DNA of 64,000 nt from the IMG/VR virus record IMGVR_UViG_3300044617_001715, positions 1-64,000 of that record. One strand, given 5' to 3'. This DNA is from a virus. Shown in pieces: positions 35,925 to 44,706 of this stretch. The position numbers and the translations under genes were made by a program. The notes under the pieces were generated by a model, which saw only the letters and a program-made list of their open reading frames with translations, did no database searches and was not told the origin of the DNA. The number at the start of each line of letters is the position of its first letter. The stretch's first letter is position 1.

Positions 35925-37361
35925 ATGGCTAATACAATTCGCATTAAACGAAGATCAGCAGCAGGTGCTATAGGTTTACCGCCCGAACTTGCACCTGCCG
36001 AGCTGGCGTATAACGAAGCAGACAATACGTTGTATTATGGATTTGGCGATGTTGGTGGTATGAAATCTTCTTCTGTAATTGCTATTGCAGGTACTGGTGC
36101 GTTTATGACCACCGGAACCACTCAAACAATCTCTGCATCAAAAACCTTTTCTAATATTACTATCACAGGCGGTTCAATCTCTGGCATCACAGACCTTGCC
36201 GTGGCTGATGGTGGTACGGGAGCTTCTTCAGCTTATTCAGCTAGATCAAACCTTGGTGCTGCTGCTTCTGGTGCAAACAGTGATATTACTTCCATAACTG
36301 GGTTAACTACTGCGTTAAGCCTAGGTCAAGGTGGAACAGGTGCAACTACAGCTTCAGGAGCAAGATCAAATTTATCTGCTGCTTCTTCGGGTGCAAATAG
36401 TGACATAACTTCTATTACTGGACTAACCACAGCTTTAACTATTACCCAGGGTGGTACTGGCTCAAGTACAGCTTCTGGTGCACGATCAAACTTATCAGCA
36501 GCAGCAAGCGGAGCTAACTCTGACATTACTTCTATTACTGGTTTAACAACAGCACTTACAATAGGTCAAGGCGGAACAGGTGCAACGTCTGCATCTGCTG
36601 CTAGGTCTAATTTATCAGCAGCAGCAAGCGGAGCTAACTCTGACATAACATCTATTACCGGATTAACAACTGCTCTTACTGTGGCTCAAGGTGGAACAGG
36701 AGCAACAACAGCATCTGCAGCAAGAACAAACCTTCTTCCTTCTTACACGGGAAATGCGGGAAAAGTCATTGCTGTTAACAGTGCGGGAACTGATGTTGAG
36801 TATGTAGCTGCAAATACAGGAAGTGGGTCTGTAACAAGTGTTGCACTTACAGTACCTAATATTATGTCTGTAGCTAACTCCCCGATAACATCTTCTGGTA
36901 CACTTGCAGTAAGCTTAGCGACTCAATCGGCAAATGTTATTTTTGCTGGCCCCTCAACAGGATCTGCTGCTGTTCCAACCTTTAGGTCTTTAGTAGCTGC
37001 TGATATTCCATCACTTTCTTATCTATCAACATCTGGTGGAACAGTAAGTGGCTCGGTAACAATTACTGGCGACTTAACAATTTCTGGTACAACCACTACA
37101 GTTTCATCCAGCACATTACTTGTTGCAGATAAAAACATCGAGCTTGCAACAGGGTCTACTACTGATGCGGGAGCAAGTGGCGGGGGTCTAACCCTTCACG
37201 GTCTTACAGATAAGTTGTTTACTTGGGTATTAAGCACATCTTCTTGGACTAGTAGCGAAAATTTAGACCTTGCTTCTGGCAAAGTTTTAAAGATTAACGG
37301 CACAACTGTACTTTCTGCAACAGCACTTGATGGTGTCGATATTGACGGGGGCACATTTTAA
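35925..37361 (+). CDS. Tail fibre with 40-residue repeats (478 aa)
   Basis: A 478-residue fibre. It begins with the same KRRSAAGAIGLPPELAPAELAYNEADNTLYYG domain as the neighbouring fibres. It then contains four nearly identical 40-residue repeats (SGANSDITSITGLTTAL...GQGGTGATTASGARSNLS) preceded by a partial copy, a common elongated-shaft element of phage fibres. A Ser/Thr-rich strand region (TITGDLTISGTTTTVSSST) and a C-terminal IDGGTF follow. The last base of its stop is the first base of the next start. Confidence 0.75.
   Translation: MANTIRIKRRSAAGAIGLPPELAPAELAYNEADNTLYYGFGDVGGMKSSSVIAIAGTGAFMTTGTTQTISASKTFSNITITGGSISGITDLAVADGGTGASSAYSARSNLGAAASGANSDITSITGLTTALSLGQGGTGATTASGARSNLSAASSGANSDITSITGLTTALTITQGGTGSSTASGARSNLSAAASGANSDITSITGLTTALTIGQGGTGATSASAARSNLSAAASGANSDITSITGLTTALTVAQGGTGATTASAARTNLLPSYTGNAGKVIAVNSAGTDVEYVAANTGSGSVTSVALTVPNIMSVANSPITSSGTLAVSLATQSANVIFAGPSTGSAAVPTFRSLVAADIPSLSYLSTSGGTVSGSVTITGDLTISGTTTTVSSSTLLVADKNIELATGSTTDAGASGGGLTLHGLTDKLFTWVLSTSSWTSSENLDLASGKVLKINGTTVLSATALDGVDIDGGTF
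36258..36737 (+). repeat. Four 120-bp tandem repeats in a fibre gene
   Basis: Four units of 120 bp encode 40 residues each. The third and fourth share a stretch of over 30 identical bases around 36491-36525 and 36611-36645, pointing to recent duplication or conversion. A half unit precedes them. Confidence 0.75.
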
Positions 37362-40012
37362 TGCCAAGTTACTGCGTTTCTGGTGCTGGTAGCTCACAAG
37401 CTAACGGGACATACAGCTATAATAGCGTTAATGGTAGTTGGGAAAAAGTTGGAAACACTTCCATATATTTCAGCTATGATTATGATTACGACAGTTTTAG
37501 ATTGATAGATGGCACAATGGGAAATATGCCCCTGTATGCAGGAACTTTTTATCAAACTAATCCATCCTTAATAACTTGGGCAACTATTTATGGAACATCA
37601 CCAGCCCCAACAATGGCATCGGGAGAATGTACTGTTACTTTAGTTGACCCTTATTGCGTAGCTGGGGCAGATAATGCAGCAGTCAACGGAACATACACCT
37701 ATAATGCTGGCACTTTTAATTATTATATGTCCGACGGGTACTGGGAGTTGGTTGGCAGCTCAATTAAAATGGGCTACGACTCCATGATGTCGACTTATAC
37801 GATTTCACTTGATTACTCAGTCTATTACACCGCAGCATCTTTAACTGGCCCTTGGTCTGTAGCCTTTGGGGGGTCTGGAACAGCACCAACAGTTACAGCG
37901 GGTGCGTGTGGTGCAACATCAACTCCAACAGTCACTTCTATTTCTCCATCAACAGGAACAACAGCGGGGGGAACAAGTGTTACTATAACCGGCACAGGCT
38001 TTACCGGAGCAACAGGAGTAACAATAGGGGGCACAGCAGCGACTAGCATTACAGTCGTTAGCTCAACAAGTATTACTGCAACTACACCAGCAAAAACCGC
38101 TGGTACGGCAAGCGTTTTAGTAACTACAGCAGGGGGAACAAATACTGCTAACACTTTATTTACTTACACTACACCGACCCCTACACCAAACACAATAAGA
38201 ATTAAAAGAAGCAGTACAACTACAGCAACTCCTACTAGTCTTTTAGAAGGAGAACTTGCAGCTAATATTTCTGATCTTAAATTATGGATTGGTAATTCAA
38301 GTAAAACTCCTGTTCTTATTTCAGATTATAAAGCAACGGGAACTGTTACTTCTGTTGCAATGACAGTTCCAACAGGCTTATCTGTAACAGGAACTCCTGT
38401 TACAACTTCTGGTACATTAGCAATAACATTAACTTCGGGTTATTCAATCCCAACAACATCTTCTCAAACAAACTGGGATAGTGCTTTTACGCAAAGGCTT
38501 CAATGGGATGGTGGATCTACTAATCTTAATGCAGCAACTGGTAGAACCTCTTTAGGTGCAACTACTGTTGGTAGTAACTTGTTTACGCTTACTAATCCTT
38601 CAGCGGTAACATTCCCAAGATTCAATGCAGATAATACGGTATCAGCGTTGACGGCAGTTAATTTTAGAACGGCAATTGGTGCTGGAACATCTTCTACTAC
38701 CGGAACAGTTACATCAATTGCAACCACATCACCAATAACAGGTGGAACTATAACTCAAACTGGCACAATCGGAATAAATGCAGCAAGTGCAAACACAGCT
38801 TCTTTTGTTGTTCAAAGAGATGCTTCTGGAAACTTTTCTGCTGGTACAATCACTGCAACATTATCTGGTAACGCAACATCTGCTACTTCTGCAACTACAG
38901 CAACATCAGCTACCACAGCTACAACCGCAACTAATCTTGCTAGTGGTGGTGCAGGGCAGCTACCATATAACACAGCATCTGGTGCAACTAGCTTTCTTGC
39001 TGCTGGAACAGCGGGACAAGTATTACAATCAAATGCAACATCTGCTCCTTCATGGTCTAGCAGAGTTAAGTACACAGCTAGTTCATCTGCACCTTCAAGC
39101 CCTGCTGTTGGAGATCATTGGTACGATACAGATGATGCAGCTTTATTGGTTTACATAAATGATGGAAACACCTCTCAGTGGGTAGAAGCGGGAAGTCCTA
39201 GTGTTGGTGCTGCTGCTATACAATCTAATGGTAGGCTTACATTAGAGTCTGGTGTTCCTGTTTCATCAACAGATCAAACAGCTAAGACTACCGTTTACTA
39301 CACTCCATACGATGGAAACATTCTTAGCCTTTATAACGGTACAAGTTGGAACGCTTATACCTTTGCTGAATTATCATTAACAAATTCAGGTTTATCCGCT
39401 AACGCAAACTACGATATATTTGCCTATGTAAGCGGATCAACAGTTACACTAGAGTATAGTTCAGCGTGGACTAACGACACTACTAGGGCTAATGCTTTAT
39501 CATTGCTTAATGGTGTTTATGTTAAGAGTACAGATACTACTCGAAGATACTTAGGAACAATAAGAAGCAACGCTTTTGCTCAGTTTACGGATTCCTTAGC
39601 AAACAGACTTGTTTGGAACTTTAATAACAAAGTTTTAAGATCAATGTTTGGTTATATTTATCTTAGTAGCCATTCTTATAACGGTCCTGTTCGAGAATAC
39701 AACGGTGGAGTAAATGTTACTAGATTGTATTTTATAACAGGTATAAACGGAGAAACATATTCAGCTAATGCAACTGCACCTGTAACTAGCACTGGAACTT
39801 CGTGTAATGTTTTGTTTGCAATTGATTCAACAACGGTTCAATTTGGAGCATGCGTTTCAGATGACAGAGCTGCTACTTTTACTAGAAGATCAATATCTTC
39901 TGTAGGCCAAGTCAATCAAGGATTTCATTATTACACTGCATTACAAAATACAGAGTCAGCAGGGGCTGCTACTTATTTTGATTTTCAAGCTAGTGGTTCT
40001 TTGTTTTGTTAA
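37361..40012 (+). CDS. Large tail fibre with IPT/TIG and fibre domains (883 aa)
   Basis: An 883-residue fibre. It starts with two related CVSGAGSSQANGTYSYNS / CVAGADNAAVNGTYTYNA modules. Next is an IPT/TIG immunoglobulin-like domain (about 188-268: VTSISPSTGTTAGGTSVTITG), then the Mtd-like IRIKRSSTT...LLEGELAANISDLKLWIG element (about 277-315), shaft repeats, and a C-terminal domain (about 620-883). That C-terminal domain is paralogous to the 296-residue protein encoded next. A Thr/Ala-rich stretch near 515-530 is low-complexity. It probably includes a receptor-binding tip. Confidence 0.7.
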   Translation: MPSYCVSGAGSSQANGTYSYNSVNGSWEKVGNTSIYFSYDYDYDSFRLIDGTMGNMPLYAGTFYQTNPSLITWATIYGTSPAPTMASGECTVTLVDPYCVAGADNAAVNGTYTYNAGTFNYYMSDGYWELVGSSIKMGYDSMMSTYTISLDYSVYYTAASLTGPWSVAFGGSGTAPTVTAGACGATSTPTVTSISPSTGTTAGGTSVTITGTGFTGATGVTIGGTAATSITVVSSTSITATTPAKTAGTASVLVTTAGGTNTANTLFTYTTPTPTPNTIRIKRSSTTTATPTSLLEGELAANISDLKLWIGNSSKTPVLISDYKATGTVTSVAMTVPTGLSVTGTPVTTSGTLAITLTSGYSIPTTSSQTNWDSAFTQRLQWDGGSTNLNAATGRTSLGATTVGSNLFTLTNPSAVTFPRFNADNTVSALTAVNFRTAIGAGTSSTTGTVTSIATTSPITGGTITQTGTIGINAASANTASFVVQRDASGNFSAGTITATLSGNATSATSATTATSATTATTATNLASGGAGQLPYNTASGATSFLAAGTAGQVLQSNATSAPSWSSRVKYTASSSAPSSPAVGDHWYDTDDAALLVYINDGNTSQWVEAGSPSVGAAAIQSNGRLTLESGVPVSSTDQTAKTTVYYTPYDGNILSLYNGTSWNAYTFAELSLTNSGLSANANYDIFAYVSGSTVTLEYSSAWTNDTTRANALSLLNGVYVKSTDTTRRYLGTIRSNAFAQFTDSLANRLVWNFNNKVLRSMFGYIYLSSHSYNGPVREYNGGVNVTRLYFITGINGETYSANATAPVTSTGTSCNVLFAIDSTTVQFGACVSDDRAATFTRRSISSVGQVNQGFHYYTALQNTESAGAATYFDFQASGSLFC

Positions 40013-40021
40013 AGGAGCTTT

Positions 40022-40912
40022 ATGCCAGTTGACTTTCCAGCATCCCCTGCAACAAACCAAATCTATTCTTATAACAATAAGTCGTGGACATGGAATGGTA
40101 CGGCATGGCTTTCAACACAACCTTCTACTTCAATTGGCAACACTTTTTCGTCTGGTAGATTAACTCTTAGTTCTGGTGTTCCTGTTACTACATCAGATGT
40201 AAGCTCTACCGTTATTTACTACACTCCTTACAATGGTAACATGATTAGTCTTTATGACGGATCAAGTTGGACTTCTTTTGCTTTTACAGAAAGAACTTTG
40301 TCTTTAAGCTCATTAACAACCAATGTGCTTTACGATGTGTTTATATATAACAATGCTGGAACATTGACATTAGAGCTAACTGCATGGTCTTCTAGCACAG
40401 CAAGAGCCACCGCTCTAGTTTTAACTAACGGAGTGTATTTAAAATCTGGTGCTTTAACAAGAAGGTACTTAGGCACTTTTAGAGCTACTGGTTCAAACAC
40501 TACTGCAAGCAGTAAAAACAATAGATTGTTATGGAATTTAAATAATCAAGTAGAGCTTGTAGTTCATCAAGATACTTTTAACACTTACGGTTACGGTGGG
40601 CACACTTACACCGCAGGTGCATGGAGAGCGTGGAACAACGATGCTAACCAAAGAATTGGTTATGTAGTTGGGTTGGACCGTGGAATATCTGTTGGGTTTG
40701 GTTGTGGTTCAAGCGGAGCAGCTACTAGCCAAGGTGCTGCGTGGGATGGTGGCACTCCCGGTTATGACACAATAGATGTAGCGAGCAGGGCTGGCAGAAC
40801 TTATTCAACTAGAGGTATGGTGTTAGGATACCATTACATAACTATGATGGAATACGGTCAAGCTTCTTCTAATTATATTCAAGGGATTCTTGAAGGTACT
40901 TTTTGGTGTTAA
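40022..40912 (+). CDS. Receptor-binding fibre paralogue (296 aa)
   Basis: AAAGGAG precedes the ATG. The N-terminal 40 residues (FPASPATNQIYSYNNKSWTWNGTAW) are a common fibre attachment motif. From about residue 45 the protein parallels the C-terminal domain of the 883-residue fibre: GRLTLSSGVPV, YYTPYNGNMISLYDGSSW, NGVYLKSG, TRRYLGTFR, NRLLWNLNNQV. The tips then diverge, so the two could give different receptor specificities or form one complex. This is inferred from sequence parallel only. Confidence 0.6.
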   Translation: MPVDFPASPATNQIYSYNNKSWTWNGTAWLSTQPSTSIGNTFSSGRLTLSSGVPVTTSDVSSTVIYYTPYNGNMISLYDGSSWTSFAFTERTLSLSSLTTNVLYDVFIYNNAGTLTLELTAWSSSTARATALVLTNGVYLKSGALTRRYLGTFRATGSNTTASSKNNRLLWNLNNQVELVVHQDTFNTYGYGGHTYTAGAWRAWNNDANQRIGYVVGLDRGISVGFGCGSSGAATSQGAAWDGGTPGYDTIDVASRAGRTYSTRGMVLGYHYITMMEYGQASSNYIQGILEGTFWC

Positions 40913-40933
40913 GCTAATTTAAAAGGAATCAAA

Positions 40934-41434
40934 ATGCTAATTGTATTACACGAAAAAATTAACTCTATTGTTCCCATACAAGGAATCTCCGACAACGGAG
41001 ATGGAAGTTACCGTGTAGATTATCTTGCAGAGCCAACAACAGAACAATTGAGTTTAGTTAATCAAGCAATTGCCGACTACCCTTTGCTTATTGAAAAAGA
41101 TAAAAAACTACAGCAGATTAACAACCAATGGATTGCTTTAGAACAAACAGGCTGGAACTCTGGTCAAGGATTTAACTTAGGTATAACCCCTTCTGATGTA
41201 GCTCTTTTAGTTGGGGTATACACTCTCGCTAAAGAAGCTTCTGTCCTAGGCTTACCTATCCCTGCTATCATTGCAATAGACAACTCTAGTATTCAATTTG
41301 CAACCTTTGCTGAGATGACCACACTTATGTTACGCTACGGGGCAGCCCGTTCTGAGATGTCTAGTTCTTTTGCTCAAAAGCGTAAAAATGTTGAAGCTGC
41401 AACAACTATCGAAGAATTGGAAGGTATAGTTTAA
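40934..41434 (+). CDS. Tail fibre accessory protein, DUF4376-like (166 aa)
   Basis: A 166-residue protein. The N-terminal part is a small beta domain (MLIVLHEKINSIVPIQGIS). The C-terminal two thirds is helical with GFNLGITPSDVALLVGVYTLAKEA. This looks like the DUF4376-type domain found in fibre assembly or fibre-tip proteins of many phages. Its place directly after the fibre genes supports a chaperone or accessory role. Confidence 0.45.
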   Translation: MLIVLHEKINSIVPIQGISDNGDGSYRVDYLAEPTTEQLSLVNQAIADYPLLIEKDKKLQQINNQWIALEQTGWNSGQGFNLGITPSDVALLVGVYTLAKEASVLGLPIPAIIAIDNSSIQFATFAEMTTLMLRYGAARSEMSSSFAQKRKNVEAATTIEELEGIV

Positions 41435-41436
41435 AA

Positions 41437-41658
41437 ATGAGTATTAAGCATTTAACTGTTTTATCTTTTCCTTATGCTTTTAAAGGTAAACAAAAACCTA
41501 GTTACAACATAGATACTTCGTATCTTTATAAAGGATCTACGGTTCATCACAACATTATGGTTGAAGAAGATTCTGAATTAGGAAGCTTGTTTAAAGACCT
41601 TACAGAGTTAATTCAAGAATACATGGAAAAACAACCACAACCTCCTTCTGACAGTTGA
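41437..41658 (+). CDS. Small hypothetical protein (73 aa)
   Basis: This starts two bases after the previous stop. The 73-residue protein has a short basic N-terminal part, then an acidic C-terminal helix (EEDSELGSLFKDLTELIQEYMEKQ) and a Pro/Ser tail. No membrane segment or motif is visible. The close spacing suggests it is co-translated with the fibre accessory gene. The function is unknown. Confidence 0.5.
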   Translation: MSIKHLTVLSFPYAFKGKQKPSYNIDTSYLYKGSTVHHNIMVEEDSELGSLFKDLTELIQEYMEKQPQPPSDS

Positions 41659-41685
41659 GTAAAATAACCTCTTGGTATAGGATCA

Positions 41686-41702
41686 CTTCTCTTAAGGAGA
41701 AG
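41686..41702 (+). promoter_or_regulatory. Hairpin sequestering a ribosome binding site
   Basis: CTTCTC (41686-41691) pairs exactly with GAGAAG (41697-41702) around a five-base loop. The AAGGAG (41694-41699) of the following gene is partly inside this stem, so the hairpin could limit its translation. The stem is short. Confidence 0.3.
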
Positions 41703-41706
41703 ACCT

Positions 41707-42393
41707 ATGAAACTTTTTTCTTTTTTTGTTTTGTTATTAACCCCTTTAGTTGCATTCAGTGCTGACATAGATTTACCCAAAGAGGTAAAAGGTAAAGTTG
41801 GCGACTTTATTCAGATTAACTCTAAAGCAATAACTGATGTTGAATGGTACATTGTAGACGCAGGTATTCAATTTCTTCCTTTTGATTTACTTAAAGATAA
41901 AAAAACAGCAATTTTATTTACTTTAAACCCAGGCAAATACAGAGTATTAGCTTGGACAGCTAAAGACAGTAAGCCCTCCCCTGCATATTTATGTTTAGTA
42001 ACAATTGAACCAAACGATTTTATTCCTACACCAACACCTGTTCCTGTAGAACCTACAGTTCTAGAAAAAAGGCTCAAGCCTTTTTATATTAAAGACACCA
42101 GTCCAGATAAAAAAATACAACTTAATCAATTAAAGACTTTATTTGGAGAACTCCAAAAACTTTCTTTAGATGCAAACATAACAACTATTGGGGAATTGTT
42201 TAAAGCGGGTGCTGAAATATCCACAACACTTTTAGCAGATAAAATTCTTTCAGAATTAAGAGCAGAGTTAAACGCTTACATGGATGAAACTTTGCCACGA
42301 GTTTCAAGTCAAGCCTTAGATCAAAAAACAAAAGAATTATGCTTTTCCGTTTTTGGGGAAATAAAGAAAACTCTAGATAAGTTAGGAGAGTAA
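41707..42393 (+). CDS. Secreted protein with Ig-like N-terminal domain (228 aa)
   Basis: Residues 1-19 form a clear signal peptide (MKLFSFFVLLLTPLVAFSA) without a lipobox Cys. A small beta-sandwich follows (IDLPKEVKGKVGDFIQINS...PGKYRVLAWTAKDS), then a Pro-rich linker (PTPTPVPVEP) and a helical C-terminal domain. I recall similar YRVLAWTA proteins in planctomycetes. It lies at the head of the presumed lysis or host-envelope segment. An export role is shown by the signal; the target is not known. Confidence 0.55.
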   Translation: MKLFSFFVLLLTPLVAFSADIDLPKEVKGKVGDFIQINSKAITDVEWYIVDAGIQFLPFDLLKDKKTAILFTLNPGKYRVLAWTAKDSKPSPAYLCLVTIEPNDFIPTPTPVPVEPTVLEKRLKPFYIKDTSPDKKIQLNQLKTLFGELQKLSLDANITTIGELFKAGAEISTTLLADKILSELRAELNAYMDETLPRVSSQALDQKTKELCFSVFGEIKKTLDKLGE

Positions 42394-42394
42394 C

Positions 42395-43399
42395 TTGAAT
42401 CTTTATACTGAAGAAGAAATTGAAATGTTAAAAAGTGTTGGTGGCAAAATAGCTATTAACGGAAATGAATCTTATTGGAATTTTGGTTGGATTTCATCAG
42501 AAGAAAGATCAGAAGAGCAAACAAATCTTGACGCAACGTATCAAAGGGAAATGCCTTCGTTTAGTATTGAAGGAGAAGAAGAACCTAAAGACCGAGCATT
42601 CTTATGGGATTTTTCTTTAAAAGCAAACAACGGAAAACACTTTACAGTATTTCATCAACAAACAGGATCTTGCGTTGGTAACGGATTAGGGCAAGCTCTC
42701 TGGTATCTTTCAGCCGTAGAAGTCCATCGGTTAAAAGACCCTGAACAAGTTTTAATGCCTTTTTGGTTACTGCCTTACGGACGTTCGCGTATGTATGCTG
42801 GTATGGACAATCATGGAGAAGGTTCTTTTGGTTCTTCAGCAGCGTTAGCTATATCTAAAGATGGAGTCATACCATTTAATCTAGAAGGTTTACCTCAACC
42901 TACAAATCGAGATGGTTTAACTTGGGGAAAAGAAGCTGAGTTAGAATGGTCTCGTGGAAGCAAAATAGATGAAAAATGGTTAAATCTTAGTAGAAAACAT
43001 CTTGTTAAAACAACAGCAAGGATAAGAAGTGCAGACGACGCAATTGCTGCATTAAGAAATTACTATCCTTTGACATGTGCTTCTATGTTTGGTTTTACTC
43101 CGATGATTCCAGAAGTTTCTGGTACACCTCCTGTACGAGTTGTTCAACGAAGAAATGATTCATGGGGGCATCAAATGTGTTGTATTGGATGGATAAAGCA
43201 TCCTGAGCATGGTGATATATTTTACATTTTAAATAGCTGGGGAAAAGAACTTCACGGAGTTCCTGCAGGTTCATTTAACGAACCGCCAGGAGGATTTTGG
43301 ATTAAAAAGAAAGAAATGGAATTTATCTGTAGAGATGAAGTCTTTGCTTTTTCTCAGTTTCAAGGGTTTCCAGCTCAAACCATATCTTGGAATTTCTAA
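42395..43399 (+). CDS. Papain-like cysteine peptidase (C1 fold)
   Basis: The start is TTG at 42395 with AGGAG six bases upstream. The 334-residue protein has a papain-type triad: Cys in QQTGSCVGNG (C93, with preceding Gln for the oxyanion hole), His in WGHQMCCIGW (H259) and Asn in ILNSWG (N280). No signal peptide is visible. Such peptidases cleave proteins or peptide cross-bridges. Beside holin-like genes it may act in lysis or in modifying the host envelope, replacing a classical endolysin, which I do not see. It could also be a virion peptidase. Confidence 0.7.
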   Translation: MNLYTEEEIEMLKSVGGKIAINGNESYWNFGWISSEERSEEQTNLDATYQREMPSFSIEGEEEPKDRAFLWDFSLKANNGKHFTVFHQQTGSCVGNGLGQALWYLSAVEVHRLKDPEQVLMPFWLLPYGRSRMYAGMDNHGEGSFGSSAALAISKDGVIPFNLEGLPQPTNRDGLTWGKEAELEWSRGSKIDEKWLNLSRKHLVKTTARIRSADDAIAALRNYYPLTCASMFGFTPMIPEVSGTPPVRVVQRRNDSWGHQMCCIGWIKHPEHGDIFYILNSWGKELHGVPAGSFNEPPGGFWIKKKEMEFICRDEVFAFSQFQGFPAQTISWNF

Positions 43400-43410
43400 A
43401 GGACTACTTT

Positions 43411-43674
43411 ATGGACTGGGGTTTAGTAGCAGAAAAACTTGGATTACCCGGCTTTATTATAATCCTTTTACTTTTTGGATTATGGAAAAGCATTGCGTGG
43501 GCTGGATCAAATATTTTTATGCCTATTACAGAAAGGCATATTTGTTTTTTAGAAAAGCTTGAAAAGAATTTTGACCAAATAGATTCTGCGATACAAAAAA
43601 TTGCAGACTGCCAACAGCGTATGGTTACGAAAATAGTTTGCATTAATAACAAGGAGAATAACCCTAATGATTAA
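43411..43674 (+). CDS. One-TM coiled-coil protein A (holin-like)
   Basis: The start at 43411 has AAAGGA seven bases upstream. The 87-residue product has MDWGLVAEKLGLPGFIIILLLFGLW, one transmembrane helix, then NIFMPITERHICFLEKLEKNFDQID, a coiled coil. It is a clear paralogue of the gene at 44321. A small membrane protein beside a peptidase gene is typical for a holin or spanin partner, but the topology alone does not prove lysis. Confidence 0.55.
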   Translation: MDWGLVAEKLGLPGFIIILLLFGLWKSIAWAGSNIFMPITERHICFLEKLEKNFDQIDSAIQKIADCQQRMVTKIVCINNKENNPND

Positions 43675-44011
43675 TTATCCAAACACACTTCCTACAGATG
43701 CAGTTCTAATAATTGTCGACAAGCTACGAGGAAAAACATCAAACTGGTCTGATGTTATGCTTGCAGGCTGGAATTTATTAGGTTACGCATTATCTCAAAT
43801 ACCTTCAAACTCTCCTGACCGTATTTTAGAAGCGTACACGCAGCTAACAAATATTTCTATTAACACTGAAGAAGATGCTGCAACTTTTCTTGAAACTAAT
43901 GTTCTTGCAAATCAAGGATCAATTGAAGGTAAAGATCCAGCTAAAATGTCTGGTGTTGTTTTGTTAGTAATTATAAACATAATAACCAAGTTTATTATAA
44001 ATGTACTTTAG
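43667..44011 (+). CDS. Small protein with C-terminal membrane segment (114 aa)
   Basis: AAGGAGAAT precedes the ATG, which lies within the last codons of the previous gene. The 114-residue protein is soluble for about 95 residues and ends with a hydrophobic helix (SGVVLLVIINIITKFIINVL). It overlaps the following HNH gene by 11 bases. It could belong to the same membrane-acting set as its neighbours. No family is recognised. Confidence 0.5.
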   Translation: MINYPNTLPTDAVLIIVDKLRGKTSNWSDVMLAGWNLLGYALSQIPSNSPDRILEAYTQLTNISINTEEDAATFLETNVLANQGSIEGKDPAKMSGVVLLVIINIITKFIINVL

Positions 44012-44315
44012 TAAACCGAAGTTTAAAAGATCGGGTTTATGGACTAAAGTAAGGAACGATTTTTTAAAATTGCATCCCGTATGTGCGGTGTGCGGAATTA
44101 AAGATCGCCTTGAGATACATCATTGCATACCAGTGCATTTAGATAGAGATTTAGAACTTTGCCCAAATAATTTAATTACCCTTTGTGAAGGGCCTTGTAA
44201 TTGTCATTTTGTTTGGGGGCACTTGCTTAATTGGCGTTCTTATAATCCAACAGTAAGACAAGATGCACAAAATTTTTCAGAGAAAGTATTAAAAAGACCT
44301 TTTGGGCGAAGGTGA
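44001..44315 (+). CDS. HNH endonuclease
   Basis: A 104-residue HNH nuclease: CAVCG (C28, C31), LEIHHCIPVH with the catalytic His pair (H40/H41), NNLITLC (N57) and a closing CNCHFVWGH. These pack as a zinc-stabilised beta-beta-alpha metal site that cuts DNA. Phages use HNH proteins in packaging beside terminase or as mobile genes. Here it interrupts a pair of paralogous membrane-protein genes, far from any terminase, which favours a mobile or accessory gene, although HNH packaging cofactors are also known. Confidence 0.8.
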   Translation: MYFSKPKFKRSGLWTKVRNDFLKLHPVCAVCGIKDRLEIHHCIPVHLDRDLELCPNNLITLCEGPCNCHFVWGHLLNWRSYNPTVRQDAQNFSEKVLKRPFGRR

Positions 44316-44320
44316 TTATT

Positions 44321-44674
44321 ATGGAAGACTTTCAATCTTGGATAGTGATTGCAGAAAAAATTGGAATTCCAACTTTTATTTTAATGAGTTTTGCAATAGC
44401 TTCTTACAAAGTAATCATTTGGCTTGGAGAAAATATACTAATTCCAGTTACAACTAAACACATTGAATTTCTAGATAACATTGAAAAAAGTTTAAAAGCT
44501 GCGGACAAATTTAGTCAAGATTTAATGACGCTTCAAAAAAGCACATTCAAACAAATTGACAATATATCAGAGACTCAAGAAAATATTGAAAAATGTCTTA
44601 AAGCAATTACGCAGTGTGAAGAAAAGATTATTTCTTATGTTCAGGTCATTCAAGAAAGGATGACTAAGGAGTAG
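44321..44674 (+). CDS. One-TM coiled-coil protein B (holin-like)
   Basis: The start at 44321 has AAGGTG six bases upstream. The 117-residue product repeats the layout of the gene at 43411: WIVIAEKIGIPTFILMSFAIASYKVIIWLGENILIPVTTKHIEFLDNIEKSL, one transmembrane helix and a long coiled coil. The shared pattern is W-x4-AEK-x-G-x-P-x-F...W-x-G-x-NI-x-P-x-T-x-H-x-FL. Gene duplication followed by insertion of the 114-residue and HNH genes explains the arrangement. Confidence 0.55.
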   Translation: MEDFQSWIVIAEKIGIPTFILMSFAIASYKVIIWLGENILIPVTTKHIEFLDNIEKSLKAADKFSQDLMTLQKSTFKQIDNISETQENIEKCLKAITQCEEKIISYVQVIQERMTKE

Positions 44675-44706
44675 TAGTTACCCCAGTAGTTTTTAAGGAG
44701 TCGGTT

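Noticed and set aside
36258-36737. CRISPR array
   Set aside because: The 120-bp repeats are in-frame coding repeats of a fibre shaft, without spacer structure. No CRISPR-like repeat was seen elsewhere.
37825-39158. Long Val/Ala-rich and Gln/Leu-rich frames opposite or beside the fibre genes
   Set aside because: They reflect the Thr/Ala-rich repeat codons read in other frames.
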